Assembly: GCA_938016265.1 (NCBI GenBank)
Contig: CALLWB010000050.1
Coordinates: 62,001 to 126,000, forward strand
Direction: 5' to 3'
DNA length: 64,000 bases
Origin: an uncultured Saprospiraceae bacterium
Lineage (GTDB): Bacteria; Bacteroidota; Bacteroidia; Chitinophagales; Saprospiraceae
Positions 1-11,154 of the stretch are shown here, in pieces. The stretch's first letter is position 1; each line of letters begins with the position of its first letter. Under the pieces are notes generated by a model, which was not told the origin of the DNA, did no database searches, and saw only the letters and a list, made by a program, of their open reading frames with translations. Position numbers and translations under genes: made by a program.

Positions 1-812
1 TGGCCGAGTGGCTTAACTACGAACCGCTTTCTGACATCTACTATCATATGGCAGCCGCCTACTTCAAAGATCAGACAGATCTGGATGGCAAAAATCGCGC
101 AATAAAATACCTTAAACTGGCCCTGGACAATGGATATGAAAACTGGGCGCATTTTGCTTCTAATGAAAAATTTGGCAAATACCGCTACCAAGAGGAATAC
201 ATCAACTTGTTTTTAAAGCATTTTCAAGATCAATTTCCGAATAAGGACCAAGCCTTATTTCAGCTTTTCGTCCACCTTTTCCCAGAACAAGACCTTCCTG
301 TAGAGGTATTGCTTGGAGAATTGAATTCTGAGGAGCAGTTAGGAAATCCATACCCAATGTCCCGTCGTTTGCACTATTTAGTAAAACGAAACAGCAAACA
401 ACAGTTTCACCCACAAGATCAATTTTTCTTCAAAACCATCCTAGAAGAGACCGACCGCTATTATGCCATTATCTATCAACGAGTCCCCAAACCAACCTAC
501 AAAAATAAACTACGAAAGGGATCTACCTATTTTGACATTGCCACTTATACTAAGAATGGACGAATGATCGATCAAGTCCGGTTTGCTGGCAATATTAACC
601 CGTTGGCGTTCAAGGCTGGAATCGTAAACAAAAACAAGGAGATAGAAGTGATCCAATACAAGGCCACCTGGCAACAGGAATACCGAAAATATGGCAGCAC
701 CAACAATCAAATTGAGCATTTCGATTATCTCAGCACCAAGGGATATATGATTGGCAAGAATGGCCGATTTGTTACAAAGGCCAAGGAATCTTTATTGGGA
801 CTTAATGATTAA
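1..812 (+). CDS. Unrecognised TPR-like protein, 5' end outside window
   Basis: The reading frame is open from base 3 through the window edge to a TAA at 812. The first in-window ATG (48) is therefore probably internal and the gene begins upstream. About 269 codons are visible. The first 60 residues look helical and resemble a TPR/Sel1-type pair (KNRAIKYLKLALDNGYENW). The remainder is charged and has no recognised domain. No membrane segment is visible. It converges on sucD. The function is unknown; a scaffold role is only a guess from the TPR-like start. Confidence 0.7.
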   Translation, partial: AEWLNYEPLSDIYYHMAAAYFKDQTDLDGKNRAIKYLKLALDNGYENWAHFASNEKFGKYRYQEEYINLFLKHFQDQFPNKDQALFQLFVHLFPEQDLPVEVLLGELNSEEQLGNPYPMSRRLHYLVKRNSKQQFHPQDQFFFKTILEETDRYYAIIYQRVPKPTYKNKLRKGSTYFDIATYTKNGRMIDQVRFAGNINPLAFKAGIVNKNKEIEVIQYKATWQQEYRKYGSTNNQIEHFDYLSTKGYMIGKNGRFVTKAKESLLGLND

Positions 813-861
813 GTTATTGGAGAAAAAGGTTATTGAGATATAAACTCGCTTCACTCCTTTG

Positions 862-900
862 TAAAAAAACAAAGGACCCCTTCTTTCGAAAAGATCCTTG
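862..900 (-). terminator. Possible terminator after sucD
   Basis: Read on the minus strand, AAGGATC...GTCCTT can form an imperfect hairpin with an inner TCTTT/AAAGA stem. It is followed by a run of seven T. It lies about 75 bp after the sucD stop. An overlapping perfect stem (855-862 with 869-876) reads in the plus direction and could also serve the upstream plus-strand gene. Confidence 0.45.
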
Positions 901-974
901 CTCTATATTGGTTGAGTCATCCAAATGAATGATTAGTTTCTACCTGGCAACCCAATAACTTAATTTTTTAATAC

Positions 975-1847
975 CTATTTGCCTAATGCTTTCAGCATAG
1001 TTTCTCCGATTTTTGCTGGAGAATTTACTACGTGGATGCCGCATTTTTCCATGATAGCCATTTTTGCTTCGGCAGTATCATCTTCGCCTCCGATGATTGC
1101 ACCAGCGTGCCCCATTGTTCTACCTTTGGGAGCTGTTTGTCCTGCGATAAACCCTACTACAGGTTTCGTACCATGCTCTTTGATCCAGTTGGCTGCGTCT
1201 GCTTCCATGTTTCCGCCGATTTCTCCGATCATAACGATGCCTTCGGTGTCTGGGTCTTCCATTAGTAATTGAACAGCGTCTCTGGTGGTTGTTCCGACGA
1301 TTGGATCTCCTCCGATTCCGATACAAGTAGATTGGCCTAAGCCGGCTTTTGTTACTTGATCTACTGCTTCATAGGTGAGTGTTCCTGAACGAGAAACGAT
1401 ACCGATGGTTCCTTTTCTGTGAATGAACCCAGGCATGATACCGACTTTTGCTTCATCAGGTGTCATCACTCCTGGGCAATTGGGTCCTACCAATCGGCAA
1501 TCGTGATCTTCGATATATGCTTTTACCTTGACCATGTCCTGAACAGGAATACCTTCTGTGATACAGATAATCACTTTGATACCAGCGTCTGCAGCTTCCA
1601 TAACGGCATCTCCCGCGAAGCGTGGTGGTACGAAAATGATAGAGGTGTCTGCTCCAACTTTAGCCACTGCTTCTGAGACAGTATTGAATACTGGTCGCTC
1701 GAGGTGTGTTTGGCCGCCTTTCCCAGGAGTTACTCCTCCTACGACATTAGAACCATACTCAATCATTTGACCAGCATGGAAAGAACCTTCCTTTCCAGTA
1801 AATCCTTGTACAATTATCTTTGAATCTTTATTAACTAATACCGACAT
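975..1847 (-). CDS. sucD: Succinyl-CoA ligase (ADP-forming) subunit alpha
   Basis: The 290-aa length is normal for SucD. The N-terminal Rossmann CoA-binding domain carries [16 protein letters not shown]. The C-terminal ligase domain has the active-site loop GHAGAIIGG, where H247 should be the phosphohistidine. The enzyme interconverts succinyl-CoA and succinate with substrate-level phosphorylation in the TCA cycle, as a complex with SucC. sucC is not in this window, so the subunits are either split or sucC lies elsewhere. It is the last gene of a minus-strand run carA-eno-divIC-sucD. Confidence 0.97.
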   Translation of the reverse strand: MSVLVNKDSKIIVQGFTGKEGSFHAGQMIEYGSNVVGGVTPGKGGQTHLERPVFNTVSEAVAKVGADTSIIFVPPRFAGDAVMEAADAGIKVIICITEGIPVQDMVKVKAYIEDHDCRLVGPNCPGVMTPDEAKVGIMPGFIHRKGTIGIVSRSGTLTYEAVDQVTKAGLGQSTCIGIGGDPIVGTTTRDAVQLLMEDPDTEGIVMIGEIGGNMEADAANWIKEHGTKPVVGFIAGQTAPKGRTMGHAGAIIGGEDDTAEAKMAIMEKCGIHVVNSPAKIGETMLKALGK

Positions 1848-1912
1848 TTTATCTTTTATAATTTGAGTTAAAAAACTTTTTATCTATTTCTAATTGCTGA
1901 TTGAACAGCTGA

Positions 1913-2233
1913 CTATTCTTCAATTTTTATGACAAAAACCTCTTCGTCATCTTTTTTCATAAAGTACTCTTCTCTAGCAAAACGCTCTTTTGCGTCATTA
2001 TTTTCAGAAAGATTTTCAGAAGCAGAATTTACTTCTTCTACCTTTTCTACATAATGGGCATTTTTTTCCTTCATATCCTCCAGTGTATTCTGCAGATGGA
2101 GTTGTGTGAACAAATCATGCCGATCGAAGAACAACATCCAACCACAAAAAGCGATTCCTGTAAGGATGTATTTATTTCGGAATGGTTTCGGAATCTTTTC
2201 AAAGTATTCCCGAAAAATGGATTTTTTAGCCAT
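1913..2233 (-). CDS. Septum formation initiator (DivIC/FtsB-like) protein
   Basis: A 106-aa bitopic protein: a basic N-terminal cytoplasmic stretch, one membrane segment around residues 21-37 (YILTGIAFCGWMLFF), then a coiled coil (about 42-80) and an acidic tail with the REEYFMKKDDEEVF pattern typical of DivIC/FtsB. Members of this family scaffold the divisome with FtsL/FtsQ partners. It lies 122 bp after eno. An eno-divIC neighbourhood is common in many bacteria and supports the call. Confidence 0.85.
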   Translation of the reverse strand: MAKKSIFREYFEKIPKPFRNKYILTGIAFCGWMLFFDRHDLFTQLHLQNTLEDMKEKNAHYVEKVEEVNSASENLSENNDAKERFAREEYFMKKDDEEVFVIKIEE

Positions 2234-2355
2234 GAATAAATGATTAAGTGCGTAATCAGATCTTTGAACATGTTTTCAAAGTGCAAATATACTAGTTTTT
2301 TGCTACAGTTGCGGGAACACCGCCAACAAGTCTCTAAATCATGGTGTTGAATTCC

Positions 2356-3651
<1,296 letters not shown>

Positions 3652-3717
3652 TTATTGATAATTTATTTCTAAATGAATAGTTCTTTATTTATTCCCTAGT
3701 CCGATAGCAGCAAATGC

Positions 3718-4845
3718 CTAAGTAGTGCTGTAGGAGGGTTGACGCGCTTCTTCCATTAATTGAATAAAATCCTGGAATAAATACCGTGAATCATGTGGTC
3801 CAGGAGAAGCTTCAGGATGATATTGTACCGAAAATGCTTTATGTTCTTTAATTCGAATACCTTCAATCGTATCATCGTTCAGATTGATGTGTGTGATCTC
3901 TACCCTATCTGAATTTCTAATGGCGACTGGATCAACTCCAAATCCGTGATTTTGACTAGTGATTTCACATTTTCCAGTGATGATATTTTTTACGGGATGA
4001 TTGATGCCCCGGTGTCCGTTGTGCATTTTGTAGGTAGGTAATCCTGCTGCTAAACCAAGTATCTGATGTCCAAGACAAATCCCAAACAATGGTTGGTTGT
4101 CGTTTAGAATCTGTTTAGCCAAGTCTACCGCGTAGGTCATGGGTTCTGGGTCGCCTGGGCCGTTAGATAAGAAATACCCATCCGGTTCCCACGCTTTTAA
4201 CTCCTCATAGGAAGTTTTTGCCGGAAATACTTTCAGATAACAATCGGCACTTTTAAAACATTGTAGGATGTTTTGTTTTACTCCAAAGTCCAAAACGGCT
4301 ACTTTATATTCTGCATGCGGATCACCAATGCAATATGCTTCCTTTGTACTGACGACAGACGCTAGTTCCAAACCTTTCATAGAAGGAACCTTAGTAAGTT
4401 CTGCTTTTAAGGCCTCCAGGTCTGTCGTAGCAGAGGAGATAATGGCGTTCATGGCTCCTTTATCCCTGATGTGTCGAACGATAGCTCTAGTATCGACATC
4501 AAAAATCGCAACTAGTCCTTCTTTGATCAGATAATCCTGAATGGAGGCGTCGGCCATTTTCCGGGAAAACTCATTGGTAAAATTTTTACAAATCAGCCCT
4601 CTGATTTTTATGTTGGAAGATTCGACATCGAAATCTTTCGTGCCATAATTCCCAATATGGGCGTTTGTAGCGACCAACAATTGGCCAAAATAAGAAGGGT
4701 CAGTAAAAATCTCCTGATAGCCGGTCATTCCGGTATTGAAGCAGATTTCACCTGTTGTGGTCCCGATTTTCCCGGCAGATTTACCATGAAAAACAGTCCC
4801 ATCTTCTAATAATAAAACGGCTGGTACACTTTCGAAGTTGCTCAT
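3718..4845 (-). CDS. carA: Carbamoyl-phosphate synthase small (glutaminase) subunit
   Basis: The 375-aa protein has the CarA N-terminal domain (LLLEDGTVFHGKSAG, GMTGYQEI.TDPSY) followed by a class I glutamine amidotransferase. The nucleophile is C257 in GICLGHQILGLA and the His/Glu pair is in YHPEASPGP. It hydrolyses glutamine and passes ammonia to CarB for arginine and pyrimidine synthesis. carB is not adjacent. It lies downstream of the ribosomal operon, separated by a strong terminator after rplQ, so it probably has its own promoter. Confidence 0.97.
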   Translation of the reverse strand: MSNFESVPAVLLLEDGTVFHGKSAGKIGTTTGEICFNTGMTGYQEIFTDPSYFGQLLVATNAHIGNYGTKDFDVESSNIKIRGLICKNFTNEFSRKMADASIQDYLIKEGLVAIFDVDTRAIVRHIRDKGAMNAIISSATTDLEALKAELTKVPSMKGLELASVVSTKEAYCIGDPHAEYKVAVLDFGVKQNILQCFKSADCYLKVFPAKTSYEELKAWEPDGYFLSNGPGDPEPMTYAVDLAKQILNDNQPLFGICLGHQILGLAAGLPTYKMHNGHRGINHPVKNIITGKCEITSQNHGFGVDPVAIRNSDRVEITHINLNDDTIEGIRIKEHKAFSVQYHPEASPGPHDSRYLFQDFIQLMEEARQPSYSTT

Positions 4846-4872
4846 AGTGGATTGCGATGGTTAAAAGTTGGA

Positions 4873-4880
4873 CAAAAATA
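4873..4880 (-). promoter_or_regulatory. Candidate -7 element for carA
   Basis: On the minus strand this reads TATTTTTG, matching the Bacteroidota -7 consensus TAnnTTTG, 27 bp before the carA ATG. No TTG was found at the expected 17-23 bp distance upstream, so the match is partial. Confidence 0.4.
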
Positions 4881-5189
4881 ATACAATTTAGTCGCCTTAC
4901 TTAGCACCGCTCCATTTTTTATTTAACGGAAACCCATCGGAATGTTTACAACTAGTTTTTTTTGTTGATAAATGGTGGTTATTTGCAGAGATACTTCTAT
5001 TGCTTTGCAAAACTTAGAGTAGAGTATAGGGAGAAATTTGGACCCTTAATTCTTTTTACGATGAACCAACCATTTTAACTAATTGCTTTGCCCGATTTAT
5101 CCTGGACCGGCTTCCGTTGAATCCGAACACCACGTTTACATAATAACCAGTATACCTGACAAAACTAATGCTACATTGTCTTTAGTATA

Positions 5190-5232
5190 AAAAGAAAGAG
5201 GGTTGAAAAATTTACATTTTCCAACCCTCTTA
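5190..5232 (-). terminator. Rho-independent terminator of the ribosomal superoperon
   Basis: Bases 5197-5205 (AGAGGGTTG) pair perfectly with 5222-5230 (CAACCCTCT). The stem is extended inside by A/T pairs. On the minus strand it is followed by TTTCTTTTTAT. It begins about 20 bp after the rplQ stop and closes the 19-kb cluster. Confidence 0.85.
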
Positions 5233-5250
5233 TATATAATTTTAGTGCTA

Positions 5251-5778
5251 TTATTCTTCCTCTTCGTTGCTTGCTTCTGCAACTTCTTCGGAAACGTCTT
5301 CAACTACTTCATCTGCAGTTTCAACAACTGCTGCGGTAGCAGCGGCTTCAGCAGTACCGGAAGATTTTTTCTTACGTCTTCTAGTTTTCTTACGTTTCGG
5401 CCCATCAGAAAGCATTCCTTCGTTGTAATCAACAAATTCGATAATGCACATTTCGGCTGCATCTCCTTTTCTGAATCCTGTTTTAAGAATTCGAAGATAT
5501 CCACCTGGACGTTCTCCTATTTTTCCTGAGATCGGTCCAAAAAGCTCCTTGATCGAATCTTTACTTTGAAGGTAGCTAAACACGATACGACGAGAATGCA
5601 TCGTATTGGTTTTACATTTAGTAATTAAAGGCTCAACGAATACTCTCAGAGCTTTCGCTTTTGCTAATGTAGTACTGATTCTTTTGTGTTCAATCAGCGC
5701 GTTTGCCATGTTTTTAAGCAAGGCTGTTCGGTGTCCTTTTTTACGACCGAGGTGGTTGTGTTTTTTACCGTGTCTCAT
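5251..5778 (-). CDS. rplQ: 50S ribosomal protein L17
   Basis: 175 aa. The first ~115 residues are the L17 core ([20 protein letters not shown] at the start). The last ~55 residues are a basic patch [12 protein letters not shown] followed by an Ala/Glu-rich acidic tail, so the protein is longer than the ~120-130 aa of many L17s. L17 binds 23S rRNA near the exit-tunnel side of the large subunit. It is the last gene of the alpha-operon part, 127 bp after rpoA and just before a strong terminator. Confidence 0.96.
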   Translation of the reverse strand: MRHGKKHNHLGRKKGHRTALLKNMANALIEHKRISTTLAKAKALRVFVEPLITKCKTNTMHSRRIVFSYLQSKDSIKELFGPISGKIGERPGGYLRILKTGFRKGDAAEMCIIEFVDYNEGMLSDGPKRKKTRRRKKKSSGTAEAAATAAVVETADEVVEDVSEEVAEASNEEEE

Positions 5779-5905
5779 TCTATTATTAATTTATGAACTT
5801 CGCAACACTCTGACCGGGATTTTCAGTAAGGAGACAATTAGTCTCTATTACGCTGTGTCCCTATCGGTTATTGCAGATTATTTAAATAGCAGTTCCCTGC
5901 TTAGA

Positions 5906-6904
5906 TTACTCTTCGTCTAATTTGTATTTAGAAAGATCCATTCCGAAAGTAAGGCCTTTTTCAGCTAGTAGTTCTTCAATTTCTACCAGTGATTTTTTAC
6001 CGAAGTTTCTGAATTTAAGCAATTCATGTGTATCGTATCGAACCATTTCTGCTAGTGTATTGATTTTCGCTGCTTTCAAGCAGTTGTATGCACGTACAGA
6101 AAGATCAAGATCTTCCAGAGATGTTTTTAACAATTTACGCATGTGCAGGATGTGCTCATCAACGATATTGTCTTCGTCTCTAATTCCTTCGTCAAATTTG
6201 ATGTTTTCATCAGAGATGAGCATCAAGTGTTGGATAAGGATTTTAGAAGCTTCTTTGATTGCATCTTCCGGGTGAATAGTACCGTCCGTAACAACATCAA
6301 TCATTAAACGCTCATAATCCGTTCTTTGCTGTACACGTGTATTACCAACAGTATATTTTACGTTTTTAATAGGGGTGTAGATTGCATCGATTGGAATAAC
6401 TCCGATCGCAGCATCTCTTGGCATATTCTCGTCTGCAGGAACATAACCACGGCCTTTAGTGATTGTCAACTCTAATTCAAGGTTAACAAACGGCTCCATA
6501 GTACAAATCAATAAATCAGGGTTCATGATACGGAAGACGTTAGTATGATCTTCGATATCGCCTGCTCTAAATTCTTCTTTCCCAGAGATCGTTAAGAAAA
6601 TTCTTTCGCTTGTAATTTCTTCTTCAGAAATCACTTGCTTAATGCGAATTTGCTTCAAGTTCAAAATGATATCAACCACATCATCTACAACACCACGGAT
6701 GGTAGCGAATTCGTGATCAACACCTGCGATACGAACCGCAGAGATAGCAAATCCTTCAAGAGAAGAAAGTAATACTCTTCTTAGAGAGTTACCTATGGTT
6801 TGACCAAATCCAGGCTCCAGAGGTTTGAACTCAAAAGTACCTTCGAAGTCTGTGGCTTTTTGTAAGGTAATTTTATCTGGACGATGGAAGGTAAGTAAAT
6901 TCAT
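5906..6904 (-). CDS. rpoA: DNA-directed RNA polymerase subunit alpha
   Basis: 332 aa. The N-terminal assembly domain has EPGFGQTIGNSLRRVLLSSL and carries dimerisation and beta/beta' contacts. The C-terminal domain (from about residue 250) has the LLKTSLEDLDLSVRAYNCLK and FGKKSLVEIEELL helices that contact UP elements and activators. It lies in the canonical alpha-operon order rpsM-rpsK-rpsD-rpoA-rplQ. Confidence 0.98.
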   Translation of the reverse strand: MNLLTFHRPDKITLQKATDFEGTFEFKPLEPGFGQTIGNSLRRVLLSSLEGFAISAVRIAGVDHEFATIRGVVDDVVDIILNLKQIRIKQVISEEEITSERIFLTISGKEEFRAGDIEDHTNVFRIMNPDLLICTMEPFVNLELELTITKGRGYVPADENMPRDAAIGVIPIDAIYTPIKNVKYTVGNTRVQQRTDYERLMIDVVTDGTIHPEDAIKEASKILIQHLMLISDENIKFDEGIRDEDNIVDEHILHMRKLLKTSLEDLDLSVRAYNCLKAAKINTLAEMVRYDTHELLKFRNFGKKSLVEIEELLAEKGLTFGMDLSKYKLDEE

Positions 6905-6974
6905 AATTATTGCTTTGTTTTTTGTAAAACGCCAAGAATTAAAAGAAGAAAATATTAATTGTAATCGCTTTTGA

Positions 6975-7586
6975 TTACTTAGAGTATAGTTCTACGATCA
7001 ACTGTTCGTTGATTTTTTCTGGAATTTCGTCACGTTGAGGGAAAGCTAACATCTTTCCTTCTAATTTCTCTCCATTCCATTCTAACCAAGGGAATTTTCT
7101 AACGTCTCCTTTGGTTCCTACACTATCTCTAATCACAAGAAGAGACTGAGATTTTCCGCGAACAGAAACAACATCTCCTGGTCTTAAAGAAGCAGAAGGA
7201 CAGTTATTAAGAACACCATTTACAAGAATGTGTTTGTGAGAAACTAACTGACGGGCACCTCTACGAGTTGGAGAGATTCCAAGACGGAAAACCGTATTGT
7301 CTAATCTAGCTTCCAGCAGTTGGAATAAGACTTCACCAGTAACTCCTTTTTTGCTACTTGCTTTTTCGAACAAGTTTCTAAATTGGCGTTCTAGTACACC
7401 GTAAGTGTATTTAGCTTTTTGTTTCTCCATCAACTGAACAGCGTAGTCAGATCTTTGTTTTCTTCTTCTACTGTTACCGTGTTGTCCCGGTGGGTATTTT
7501 TTCTTTTCAAATGCTTTATCAAATCCGTAAATGGACTCACCGAAAGCTCTTGATTTTTTTGTTTTGGGGCCTGTGTATCTTGCCAT
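6975..7586 (-). CDS. rpsD: 30S ribosomal protein S4
   Basis: 203 aa with the S4 N-terminal domain ([19 protein letters not shown]) and the S4 RNA-binding fold ([34 protein letters not shown]). It initiates 30S assembly on the 16S 5' domain. The N-terminus lacks the CxxC zinc pairs of C+ S4 proteins, so it is the zinc-free form. The 140-bp gap to rpsK is the largest inside the cluster and could hold a leader, but no clear structure was recognised. Confidence 0.97.
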   Translation of the reverse strand: MARYTGPKTKKSRAFGESIYGFDKAFEKKKYPPGQHGNSRRRKQRSDYAVQLMEKQKAKYTYGVLERQFRNLFEKASSKKGVTGEVLFQLLEARLDNTVFRLGISPTRRGARQLVSHKHILVNGVLNNCPSASLRPGDVVSVRGKSQSLLVIRDSVGTKGDVRKFPWLEWNGEKLEGKMLAFPQRDEIPEKINEQLIVELYSK

Positions 7587-7726
7587 TGCTTCGTTAATAT
7601 TAAGTTAGTTACCTAACTAAGTAAAATGAACAAAAAAAATTGATTATTTATAATAGATTAACCGATTTAGATCTAGAAGACCAATCGGTTAATAAGTATT
7701 ACTTTTTATCTAAAGTAAAAGGTTGA

Positions 7727-8113
7727 TTAGACTCTTCTCCTTTTTGGAGGGCGACATCCGTTGTGAGGAATTGGGGTAACGTCACGAATAACAGTTACAT
7801 CAATACCCGATCCGCTGATACCTCTGATAGCGGCTTCTCTTCCAGATCCTGGACCTTTTACAAATACCTCAACAGATCTCAGACCTGCATCATGTGCTAC
7901 TTTACAAGCATCAGCGGCTGCGATTTGCGCAGCATAAGGGGTGTTTTTCTTAGAGCCTCTAAAGCCGGCTTTACCAGCAGAAGCCCAGGAGATAACTTGT
8001 CCTTGCTTGTTTGTAATTGAGATAATAATATTGTTAAAGCTTGCCTTGATAAATGCTTTACCTTCGGGTTCAACTCTAACTTTTCTCTTTTTAACTTTTC
8101 TAGATTTTGCCAT
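7727..8113 (-). CDS. rpsK: 30S ribosomal protein S11
   Basis: 128 aa with the S11 pattern [20 protein letters not shown], the [11 protein letters not shown] segment and the basic end [11 protein letters not shown]. It shapes the 30S platform and helps in mRNA selection. It sits 47 bp after rpsM. Confidence 0.97.
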   Translation of the reverse strand: MAKSRKVKKRKVRVEPEGKAFIKASFNNIIISITNKQGQVISWASAGKAGFRGSKKNTPYAAQIAAADACKVAHDAGLRSVEVFVKGPGSGREAAIRGISGSGIDVTVIRDVTPIPHNGCRPPKRRRV

Positions 8114-8160
8114 TGCGTATTACTGGTTGACAATAATTTAATAGCGGAATTATTTCCGCG

Positions 8161-8535
8161 TTATTTAGTTGCTTTTTTCTTGTTAGCTACCGTTTTACGT
8201 TTCCCTTTACGCGTTCTAGCGTTAGTTTGGGTACGTTGACCTCTAACTGGAAGACCTTTTCTGTGACGAAGACCTCTGTAACATCCAATGTCCATAAGAC
8301 GTTTGATATTCATTTGGATTTCCCCACGTAAAGCACCTTCTAATTTATACTCAGAAAGCACCTCTCGAATTGCCTTAATATTTTCATCTGTCCAATCATT
8401 GACTTTTGTGCTATGATCTACACCACATTTGTCAAGGACTTCACTTGATTTAGTATTTCCGATACCGAAGATATAAGTAAGAGCGATAACGCCTCTTTTG
8501 TTCTTTGGTAAATCAACTCCTGATATACGAGCCAT
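8161..8535 (-). CDS. rpsM: 30S ribosomal protein S13
   Basis: 124 aa. The start [20 protein letters not shown], the [11 protein letters not shown] helix-two-turn-helix and the basic tail [20 protein letters not shown]-like segment are typical. It lies in the 30S head and contacts the P-site tRNA and the B1 bridges. Confidence 0.97.
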   Translation of the reverse strand: MARISGVDLPKNKRGVIALTYIFGIGNTKSSEVLDKCGVDHSTKVNDWTDENIKAIREVLSEYKLEGALRGEIQMNIKRLMDIGCYRGLRHRKGLPVRGQRTQTNARTRKGKRKTVANKKKATK

Positions 8536-8592
8536 ATTAATAGTAATTAAAAATTAAAAAACGATAACCGGGATTGTTCCGGCTATACTATT

Positions 8593-8709
8593 CTATCCTT
8601 GACGTTGTTTAAAACGTGGATTCTTCTTGTTGATCACGTACAATTTGCCTTTTCTTCTTACGATTTTGCAATCTGCTGTACGTTTCTTAATTGATGCTCT
8701 AACTTTCAT
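8593..8709 (-). CDS. rpmJ: 50S ribosomal protein L36 (zinc-free form)
   Basis: A 38-aa reading frame between infA and rpsM. It starts [20 protein letters not shown] and ends NPRFKQRQG, the L36 pattern. Of the C-C-C-H zinc ligands in C+ L36, only the second Cys (C14) remains; the others are replaced by non-ligands. This is therefore the C- form, which does not need zinc. It lies 6 bp after infA, the usual place. Confidence 0.95.
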   Translation of the reverse strand: MKVRASIKKRTADCKIVRRKGKLYVINKKNPRFKQRQG

Positions 8710-8715
8710 CGTTAT

Positions 8716-8937
8716 TTATTTATATCTATAGATAATTCTTCCTCTGGTCAAATCATAAGGAGACATTTCAACTGCCACTTTATCACTTGGTAGGATTCTA
8801 ATATAGTTCATCCTCATCTTTCCTGAAATCGTAGCAACTATAACGTGGTCACTACTTTCAAGTCGCACTCTAAACATTGCGTTCGACAGTGCTTCTATAA
8901 TTGTGCCGTCTTGTCTTATTAATTCTTGTTTGGCCAT
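8716..8937 (-). CDS. infA: Translation initiation factor IF-1
   Basis: 73 aa covering the whole S1/OB-fold family: [20 protein letters not shown], then [20 protein letters not shown], ending in [13 protein letters not shown]-1 occupies the 30S A site and helps IF-2 and IF-3. It lies between map and rpmJ. Confidence 0.97.
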   Translation of the reverse strand: MAKQELIRQDGTIIEALSNAMFRVRLESSDHVIVATISGKMRMNYIRILPSDKVAVEMSPYDLTRGRIIYRYK

Positions 8938-8962
8938 ATATCAAATTTCGGACTGCAAATAT

Positions 8963-9772
8963 CTACTTTTTTTTGGTAATTTCCTTAACATTTGCATTAT
9001 TTTTTATTTCTTGTTCAATAAAGCTATGATCTGTAAGGATATCAACACCAGATTTTTTCACTGCAATCGTATGCTCAAAATGAGCAGATACTTTTTTATC
9101 TTGAGTTATGATGGTCCAACCGTCTTTAGCAGTTGCCACCTTTCTAGTTCCTAGATTTACCATTGGCTCGATTGCTATAACCAAACCTGGTTTTATTTTT
9201 TTGCCGCTATTTCGTCTTCCGTAATTTGGAACCTCTGGTGCTTCGTGTAGATCTCTTCCAATACCATGTCCTACTAGTTCTCTAACTACTCCATATTTAT
9301 GCTGTTTTTCAGCATACTCTTGCACCGCGTATCCAATATTACCGAGCCACGCTCCTACTCTGGCTTCCTTGATTCCCATATAAAGAGAATCATTGGTCAC
9401 CTCCATCAGGTTTATTATATCTGGATCAACATCTCCTAAAGCGAAGGTATATGCTGAATCACCAAAAAAACCATTAATAAAAGCTCCACAATCGACAGAC
9501 ACCACATCGCCATCCTTAAATGGTTCGTTGGAGGGAATGCCGTGTACTACGCCTTCATTGACTGAGATGCATAGTGTAGCTGGGAACCCCCTGTATCCTT
9601 TGAATCCAGGTTTAGCTTTGTGGTCCAGAATAAATTCCTCTGCTTTTTTGTCTATTTCCTGACCAGTTTTCCCTGGTCCAATTTCAGAAGCGACTAAGGC
9701 AAGTGTTTTAGAGACAAGCAAACAACTTTCTCTAATTAATTCAATTTCCTCATCTGTTTTGTAAAAGATCAT
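8963..9772 (-). CDS. map: Methionine aminopeptidase, type I
   Basis: 269 aa, M24A family. It removes the initiator methionine from nascent proteins. The metal-binding residues are visible in order: VSVDCGAF and FFGDSAYTF (two Asp), GHGIGRDLHEAPEVPNYG (His), AIEPMV (Glu) and HFEHTIAV (Glu). The substrate-site His is in VVHGIPS. Its start lies 2 bp after secY, so the two genes are almost certainly co-translated. The adk gene that many bacteria place between secY and map is absent. Confidence 0.97.
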   Translation of the reverse strand: MIFYKTDEEIELIRESCLLVSKTLALVASEIGPGKTGQEIDKKAEEFILDHKAKPGFKGYRGFPATLCISVNEGVVHGIPSNEPFKDGDVVSVDCGAFINGFFGDSAYTFALGDVDPDIINLMEVTNDSLYMGIKEARVGAWLGNIGYAVQEYAEKQHKYGVVRELVGHGIGRDLHEAPEVPNYGRRNSGKKIKPGLVIAIEPMVNLGTRKVATAKDGWTIITQDKKVSAHFEHTIAVKKSGVDILTDHSFIEQEIKNNANVKEITKKK

Positions 9773-9774
9773 AA

Positions 9775-11145
9775 TTACATACTTGCTCCGATAGAGATAC
9801 CAGACTTACGGCCTTTTAAACGACCTGATTTTACGAGTCCGTCATATCGACGCATTAACAGATGACTTTCAATTTGCTGTAAGGTGTCAAGAACAACACC
9901 AACCATGATCAGTAGAGACGTTCCTCCAAAGAACATAGCGAAGTTTGTATTGACTCCGAAAGCTGCTGCGAAAGCAGGTAAAATTGAAATTAATCCAAGG
10001 AAAATAGACCCTGGTAATGTAATTCTGGAAGTTACCGTATCAATAAAGTCTGCGGTATTCTTACCAGGTTTAACACCAGGTATAAATGAGTTCTGACGTT
10101 TCAAGTATTCAGCATATTGCTGAGGATTTACCAATAGTGCTGTATAGATATAGGTAAATCCAACAACCAGAATAAAGTAAATTATATTGTAGGGACCAGA
10201 TGTAAAATCATTCAGTGATCCGAGGAACCCGGAAGCAGCAGCATCTGGCGAAACAAATGAAGCAAATGTGCCTGGTAAAAACATCAATGCCTGAGCAAAG
10301 ATAATAGGCATAACACCTGCAGCGTTTACTTTTAATGGAATATAATCACGGTTACCTGTAGCTGGCATCAAGTTTGAGCCCCCGCCACGGCCGACCATTC
10401 GCTTTGCGAACTGTATAGGTATCTTCCTTATTCCCTGCACAAGGAGCACGGTGGCCATCACTACAGCTACCAGGAATGCAATTTCTACTACGAAAGCGAC
10501 AAGACCACCTTTTCCAAGACGGAAATCAATTTCTGCAAATAAAGCTTGTGGGAAAGAAGCAATAATACCAATCATGATCAGTAAGGAGATACCATTACCA
10601 ATACCATTATCAGTAATCCGCTCTCCTAACCACATCGCAAATATAGTACCTGCTGTCAGGATAATAATGTTAGAGAACCAGAATATTCCGATAGGAATGC
10701 CTGGAGAAACTACCCCCTGGAAGGTTGCTTGCAAGTAGGTCAGATAACCACCTGCTTGTACCAATGTAATTGCTACTGTTAACCAACGGGTGATTTGTGT
10801 AAGTTTTCTTCTACCACTTTCTCCCTCTCTCTTTTGCAAACGTTGGAAGTAAGGTACAGCAAAACCTAATAACTGAACAATGATCGAAGCAGAAATGTAG
10901 GGCATGATACCAAGTGCAAATACGGCACCGTTATTAAATGCGCCTCCTGTAAATGCATTGATCAATCCCATCAAACCAGTTCCAGCTCCGCCGCCTGCGT
11001 TGCTTAATGCTGCTGGTACGATACCAGGCAAAACAACAAAGGAGCCGAATCTAAAAATGAACAAAAGACCCAGCGTATATAAAATACGGGATCTTAGCTC
11101 TTCGATTGACCAGATATTCTTAAGGGTTGTTATAAACTTTTTCAT
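9775..11145 (-). CDS. secY: Preprotein translocase subunit SecY
   Basis: 456 aa with about ten membrane helices. It forms the protein-conducting channel with SecE and SecG. The first helix (IEELRSRILYTLGLLFIFRF) and the loop GRGGGSNLMPATG with YIPLKVNAAGVMPIIFA are typical. It carries the Sec export load for the many signal-peptide proteins in this window. It lies 9 bp after rplO in the spc part of the cluster. Confidence 0.98.
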   Translation of the reverse strand: MKKFITTLKNIWSIEELRSRILYTLGLLFIFRFGSFVVLPGIVPAALSNAGGGAGTGLMGLINAFTGGAFNNGAVFALGIMPYISASIIVQLLGFAVPYFQRLQKREGESGRRKLTQITRWLTVAITLVQAGGYLTYLQATFQGVVSPGIPIGIFWFSNIIILTAGTIFAMWLGERITDNGIGNGISLLIMIGIIASFPQALFAEIDFRLGKGGLVAFVVEIAFLVAVVMATVLLVQGIRKIPIQFAKRMVGRGGGSNLMPATGNRDYIPLKVNAAGVMPIIFAQALMFLPGTFASFVSPDAAASGFLGSLNDFTSGPYNIIYFILVVGFTYIYTALLVNPQQYAEYLKRQNSFIPGVKPGKNTADFIDTVTSRITLPGSIFLGLISILPAFAAAFGVNTNFAMFFGGTSLLIMVGVVLDTLQQIESHLLMRRYDGLVKSGRLKGRKSGISIGASM

Positions 11146-11154
11146 TACAATAAA

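Larger units (their letters stand above)
4846..5250. other. Intergenic stretch between rplQ and carA
   Basis: 405 bp without a credible gene. It holds the rplQ terminator at its right end and a partial carA promoter at its left end. The A/T-rich middle shows no repeats, tRNA or conserved reading frame that could be recognised. Confidence 0.6.

Noticed and set aside
5808-5845. Small hairpin GAGAC/GTCTC between rpoA and rplQ as a terminator
   Set aside because: The stem is only five base pairs, has no T-run, and lies inside a conserved operon.
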